Shown here piece by piece: positions 57,901-64,000 of a DNA stretch of 64,000 nucleotides. This DNA comes from a virus: IMG/VR virus record IMGVR_UViG_3300009551_000003, positions 1 through 64,000 of that record; one strand, 5' to 3'. How positions within the stretch are numbered: position 1 is the first letter of the stretch; every line of letters begins with the position of its first letter. The notes beneath the pieces were generated by a model, which worked only from the letters and a program-made list of their open reading frames with translations, did no database searches and was not told the DNA's origin. The position numbers and the translations under genes were made by a program.

Positions 57901-60900
57901 CCCAAGCCGATGTCGATCGCGTCCAAGAATCCCTCCGCAAGGAACGTGCCGACCACAAGGCAACCAAAGACAAGTTCACGCCTTTCGCTGAGCTTGACCC
58001 CGCTGAAGTTCTCGAAAAGCTGGAAGGTTACGACAGCCTTGTCGAGCAGAACGAAGCTCTCAAGGCCGGCGGCCAGTTCGACGAAGCGAAGGCCGAGCCG
58101 ATCATTCAGGCACGTGTGCGTCAGGCGATCGGTCCGCTGGAGCGTGACAAAGTTTCGCTCCAGAAGCAAATCGAAGAGCGCAACCGCAAACTTGCTGAGA
58201 AGGATAGCGAGGTCTCCACGCTCAAACACACCATCACCTCCGGCACAGTCGAGCGGGAAATCCGCGACGCTGCTGTCGAGGCAAAGGTGATCGGGCCGGC
58301 GATCGGTGACGTGGTACTCAATGGCAACCGCGTGTTCGAGTTGACCGAAGACGGTCGAGTTGTCACTCGGGATGTACCGGGTGTTACCCCGGGCCTCACG
58401 CCGAAGGAATGGCTGAAGGACAAGCAGGAAAGTGCACCGCATTGGTGGCCTGCCTCGGTCGGCGGCGGCTCTCGCGGCGGTGGCGGACCGGGCGGTGCCG
58501 GAGTGGGCGCCAACAATCCTTGGTCAAAGGAAGGTTGGAATCTCACCAAGCAGGGCGCGTTCGTCCGCGAGCACGGCGAGGCAAAGGCTGCGGAAGCGGC
58601 TGCGCGTGTCGGCTCCAAGCTCGGAGCGACCAAGCCGGGAGCGTAATGCAACTCCCCTAATCTGCTAGGTTACAGGCTAGGGCGTCGCGTATATCATACG
58701 CGACGCCCTCTGTCTTGGACTGAAGCAAATGGGATTATACCATGACCGATGTAACTGTTGCTCTTGTGGACATCCCGGTCACGAACATTCCAAGTGTCAT
58801 TGACGTGCCGGTTACGCCGATCGTCTCGAACATCCCGGTTACTCCCGTGATCCCGCAAGTCACTCTTGAAGTCGGCGCCGGCAGTAGCGGCAATGGACCT
58901 CCCGCATGAGCATCGTAGACGGACAATTCTATATCAACAACCTCAATGGTGACTACTATTTGAGGGAGAACGGCGCGTGGGTCCTGAGAGGGAACATCGA
59001 ATCGCTAGGGTTCGCCGACGTGCTCGGTCTTGTGCAACCCGGGGATACTGATCAAACGGCTGCGCTAGCGCGTGCTATCGCTACCGGCAAACCGATCATG
59101 TTCCGCTACAACGGAGGCACGCCGTATGTGATCTCTGCGCGTCAGACTGTTCCGGCTAATACCGCGATCTTTGGATTTGGTGGCCGTGCCGTGATCTCCA
59201 TGGCGGTTACGGGCCAATTGTTCTTGATGAACGCCGTCTCCGGAGTTCGGATCAAAGACCTCAAGGTCATTGGAAATAAAGCGGCTGTCACTGCGGGTCC
59301 TCCTATCGACTTTGAAGGCGCCTCTGACTGTGTTCTAGACGATTGCGATTTCACGGATTGCAGCCGAGAGATTCGATTGTTCGCAGGCACGAACAACGTG
59401 CGAGTGCGACGCGTCAGCTATACAAACAGCGGACAGCACGGTCTCCAGATCGACAACTCATTCAACAACACCGTCTCGCAATTCAATGTCAACGGCAGCG
59501 TCGGTTTCGGCATCATCCTGACCGGGGGTTCGCACGAAAACGAACTTTCGTTCAACAAGACTTTCAGTAACGGTATCGAGCTTATCGGTATCACCTACGA
59601 GTGTTGGGGCAACCGTGTCATCGGCAACCACGCTGAAGGGACTGGCGACAACGGCATCTCGATCACGGGGTTCGACAATCTTGTCGTCGGTAATATCTGC
59701 CGCTTCAACTCCAACAACGGCATTCACGTCTACGGCAACAACAACACGGTCGTAGGCAACAACTGCAAGAACAACAACCAACGCTTCCTAAGCGATGGCG
59801 TCTCGACCTTCTCCGGCATTGAGGTAGGTCCTGCGTTCGGTGGTGCATGCTGGGATAATACGATCACTGGCAACATCTGCTCGGACGATCAAGTCGTGCC
59901 TACTCAAACGTATGGAACGCACGTCCAACCGAACGTGATGGCGCAATGGGCAACGGGCGTTGTGACCGGCGTTCGTGCCGTAGTCTTCAATGGCACGAAT
60001 GCTTACATCGCGACCTCGGCCGGCACCACGGGTGTAACCGCGCCAGTGCACACGACTGGAACTGTCTCAGACGGCGGAGTGAACTGGCTCTTCCTGTTTG
60101 GCTTGCACACGGACAATACCACGTTGGGCGCGGCTGGAAATGCGTTGATCGGCAATACGTGTGTTGGCAACCGCATTGCACCGTCGCTTGATGACAGTCA
60201 AAATAATAACAGCGATATCGGTGGACCCGATTCGATGCTTCGAAGCATCAAGAACATTCCGCCAAACTCCAATGTGACGGGCGTAGGCGGCAACATGGTT
60301 CTCCGTCGCGGCGTCGGCCAGCCGTGGCTCGCGGCGTATGTGAACTCTGGAGCAACCACTGCAAATCGAGGCTTGTGGCAGCCGGTGCAGATTAGGGCAC
60401 TCGGTTTGCATTCGGTCAGGCCGTCGAGCGGGTCGGTCGGTTCCGGGTTCGAGGGCTCACAGTGGTATGATCTTGACGAAGGACGCATGGTCATCGCGGC
60501 CGGCGGCGCGCGTGGCGGTGCGTGGCTCGACGCTCTAAGCCGACAGGACCCCGTCACCGGAGTTTCGGCTGCCGGCACTGGGCAAAGCGATGCTACACTG
60601 TTGGCATACGCGCACAATACAATCAGCACCGTGGCGGCCGGCGCCGGAGTCAAACTGCCGGTGATCACGTTCCCCGGTGAGGAGATGACGGTCTTCAACG
60701 ATGGTGCCAACAATCTGCTCGTCTACCCGTCCACGGGAGCACAGATCAACGCGCTTGGCGCTAACAATCCGTTCACTCTGCCGACTGGGCAGGCGATCAC
60801 CTTTAGGACTTCATCCTCGACCCTATGGCGCACTCCAGCGCTCAACGTCTCGACGAGTGGCGGCGTTACGCCGATCACGCATACCGTGGGCAATTGGTAT

Positions 60901-63900
60901 CTTCCGGAAGATATCCGCGTAACAGGTACGATCGCGGGCAGCGCGAACCAAATCAGGTTGTTTCCATTCATCGCGAATGAGAGTATCACGATCAGTCAGC
61001 TTGGGTCTTTCCTTGTCACTGGACAGGCAGCAGCCAATCTGCAATTGGCGATATATGCGGCTGATCCGACGACGCATCTCCCCACGGGGCCGGCTCTTAG
61101 CAGCACTGCGAGTATAGCAGTAGCCGTAGCTAATCAAGGCAGCGTATCCGCCGCTCTCGGGAGCAATGTCGCGCTGGTAAAGGGCAATCTCTATTATCTG
61201 GCAGACAACGTGGATACGGCGTCTGTTTCGTTCACCTCACTGCATTCACTCGGCGTCATCGCTGCATATGCGATTGGCGATGCCACGTTGAGCAACGTTC
61301 TTAATAGCCAAACTGACCTCGGGGGCTATTTCTTTTCGCAGACGTTCAATACATGGCCGACATTCACTGGAGCTTCGTCCTTCACGAGGGCTCAGGGTCC
61401 CAGTCTCGTCGCTATCGCGTTCAAAGTCGCAAGTGTACCGTAAACAGGAGAACTTCTATGTCAGCATTTAGAGGCATCGCATTCATCACTCTGCCCCCTA
61501 CCGTTCAAGTAAACGGGAGTACGGATGGTGATTATCCCGATATCACTAAACTCTATTTGATGATCAACGGTTACGCAACGGACGGTGCTATACGGCACCA
61601 AATCGATAATGTTGTGGCGCTCCCGTTCGATCTTGATCATGCCGCGATGGATAATCTAATCCGGACTGCTATATGCGATCAATTTGCGGTTAGCTGGAGT
61701 ATTTTCCTCGATCCGAAGGATATCTATTTCCCGCTAGCCGTTTCGAGTTAAGGATCAGGATCAATGACTGCCAAAGTAACATTCCCGCAACCAAACAACG
61801 CGTGGCTCTTGCTTGCCTTCCGATTCGGAACGCAAGGCGACACCTCATGGTCGTTCGTTGGCAAGCACTTCCTGTGCGACTTCAAAGCTGATCCCGGACA
61901 AGACGATGCCGACTTGGCGACCTCCTCGATCGGGAGCCCGCAAACCATCCTCGTGCTGGATACCGTCAATCGCATCCTGCAATTCAACCTGACGGATCAT
62001 CAGCTTCGTGCTGCGCTGGAGCCGGGGCCATACAGCTTCGATATGATCATGGTGGACGATGTTACGGGCGAGCGCGACGTGCTCATGACCGGCGTGATGA
62101 CGCTAACCCAAGGTGTCACGATCGAGGACTGAAGATGGCTTTTGAAGAGAACCCTTGGTCGGACGAATTTTGGAATCTGACGCAACAGGGTGCATACATC
62201 AAGCAGTTCGGTGTCGAAGTCGCGAAGACGAAAGCTCGTCAGGCTGGCACGAAGCTCTATGCCGCGCGTAAGACCGCTCCGAAGCCGGAGCTTCGTGTTC
62301 TCGTGCAGCGTCGCAACCTTGTCGTCGGCGGAGGTACAGTGGGCGGCCTCCCGGCTGATGCTCTTACGAGTGGCGACGGGCCTCCGACGTGAGTGTATCC
62401 GCAGATAAATTCTATATTGATGATCTCACGGGCGACCTCTATCTGCACGAGAATGGCGCGTGGGCTCTAAAAGGGACTGTCAAAGCAGGCGGGGGAGGCG
62501 GCTCGGGTAGTGGACCTCCAGACGAGAGCACTGTAATTCCGGGAGGCGGCTCGACGGGCGAGGTGACTGGCCCATCCGTAGCTGTTGACGGGACACCAGC
62601 CGTTTTCAATGGCGTCAGTGGCAAAGTCATCAAGAACATTTCTTTTTCGGCTTTCAAAACATCGCTTGCGCTAACGCAATCCGATGTCGGTCTCGGCAAT
62701 GTCGATAACACATCCGATGCCAACAAGCCGGTCTCGACCGCAACGCAAGCTGAGTTCGCTTCGCTCACCAAAGCTAGTGTTGGTCTAGCCAATGTGGATA
62801 ACACGTCTGACACCGCTAAGCCGATCTCGACCGCGACGCAAACCGCGCTCGACGCGAAAGTAGCCGGGCCAGTCAGCGTCACTGATGGCCTGCCAGTCTT
62901 GTTCGACGGCGTGACTGGCAAGCTGATAAAGAGCGTGGCGTTCACAGACTTCAAGACCTCGCTGTCGCTTGTTAAGGCAGATGTCGGTCTCAGCAATGTG
63001 GACAACACGTCTGATGCAACCAAAAACGCTGCCTCTGTTGCATTGACCAACCACGCCTTCGATGCTTCGCTTAACACCTTGAGCAAGCTCGACACGACGA
63101 TGTTCGCTACGAACGTCATCGACACGGATGTTGCTCTTACCGCCAACAGCAATACGAGGTTGCCGACACAGGCCGCAGTCAAGGCGGCTATCAATGCGTT
63201 GCTCGGAGCTAACGACGCCGAAGTCTACAAGGGCGTGATCGACTGCTCAGTTAATCCGAACTATCCCGCCGCCGATGCGGGTTTCGTCTATCGGGTCAGC
63301 GTTGCCGGTAAGATTGGCGGCGCGAGCGGAATCAACGTCGAGGTTAGTGATCGCCTGCAATGTATCGTAGACGGGACTGCGGCCGGCAATCAAGCTACTG
63401 TCGGCGCGAATTGGTGGATCACACAAGCTAACATTGATGGCGCTGTTGTCGGTCCGGCAAGCGCGGTGGACGCTACGCCGGCCGTATACGATGGCACGAC
63501 CGGCAAGTTGATAAAGAATGTCAGCTACTCGACTTTTAAGACGAGTCTCGCACTTGTCAAAGGCGATGTCGGGCTCGGCAACGTTGTCAACCTAGACACC
63601 TCGACGCAAGCCAATGTGTCATTCACTGGCCTCAGTGCGGCGGCTGCGGCAGCCGACGCGGACACGATCCCTGTTAACCAAGGGGCCGGAAATCTCAAGC
63701 AAACGTTTACTGCGATCAAGACATGGATCAAAGGATGGATTGTCAAGGCTGACGTTGGCCTCGGCAATGTGGACAATACATCCGACGCTACGAAGAACTC
63801 GGCCGCCGTCACGCTAGCGAATAAGGTGATGGACTTTGCCAACAATACGATTTCGAACATCACGCTCGCGATGTTTGCTACCAATGTGGCTGATACGGAT

Positions 63901-64000
63901 GGGACGCTTGCGGCGAACAGTGACACTCGGGTCGCGACACAGAAAGCTACGAAGACCGCGATTGCTGCTTCAGTCAAGACAGTCGTTGCTTTTCGTGCTG

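Overview
The window is a segment of a tailed double-stranded DNA bacteriophage genome, most likely infecting an alphaproteobacterium. The phage assignment rests on terminase small and large subunits, a DUF4055-type portal, a scaffold-like protein, a tailspike and a tail fibre, a D5-type primase-helicase and a phage-style tRNA cluster. The alphaproteobacterial host is inferred from a GapR/DUF2312 protein and the high-GC codon use. No integrase, excisionase or complete repressor module was recognised, and no major capsid protein lies inside the window, so the segment is incomplete at both ends: a cupin-like gene runs off the left edge and a tail fibre gene runs off the right edge.

Layout. 1-1,560: minus-strand genes (cupin-like, unknown, GapR) with promoters, a terminator and a possible small RNA. 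1,625-3,901: primase-helicase on the plus strand, followed by a 400-base structured gap. 4,301-22,550: about 60 mostly tiny minus-strand genes joined by ATGA or TGATG overlaps, including a DnaQ-like exonuclease, a protein with an SSB-like acidic tip, papain-like peptidases, lipoprotein and Tat-signal proteins, and very small membrane proteins. 22,551-23,612: a repeat-rich divergent control region, a candidate replication origin and early promoter block. 23,613-34,162: about 40 equally small plus-strand genes. 34,163-38,261: a structured RNA candidate, Zn-ribbon and basic proteins, an RtcB RNA ligase, then a TTGACA/TATAAG promoter driving another structured RNA candidate and eight tRNA or tRNA-like genes. 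38,247-40,788: a short minus-strand operon. 40,789-41,078: a divergent promoter region with an attenuator-like hairpin. 41,079-64,000: the virion operon.

How it fits together. The left half looks like replication and host-takeover functions transcribed outward in both directions from the 23-kb region. RtcB beside a tRNA array suggests repair or supplementation of tRNAs during infection. The virion block opens with a structured RNA candidate closed by a 22-position helix (41,565-41,811). It continues with a cluster of twelve genes whose products share an N-terminal tag close to MKDAKGHGSNxRG but have unrelated bodies. The next modules are terminase, portal, a large protein with an ADP-ribosyltransferase-like end and a second shared N-terminal tag (NPSEARDN), scaffold, and tail fibres. 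I read the two tag families as likely capsid-targeting or processing signals for internal virion proteins, by analogy with T4 internal proteins; that is inference. Two repeated DNA motifs (TTAACSTTAA and GTGCCAGTGTGCCA) occur both in the 23-kb control region and near the virion operon, suggesting shared regulators.

Limits: all folds, promoters and family calls were read by eye without database searches or folding software. Many small genes have no recognisable function.
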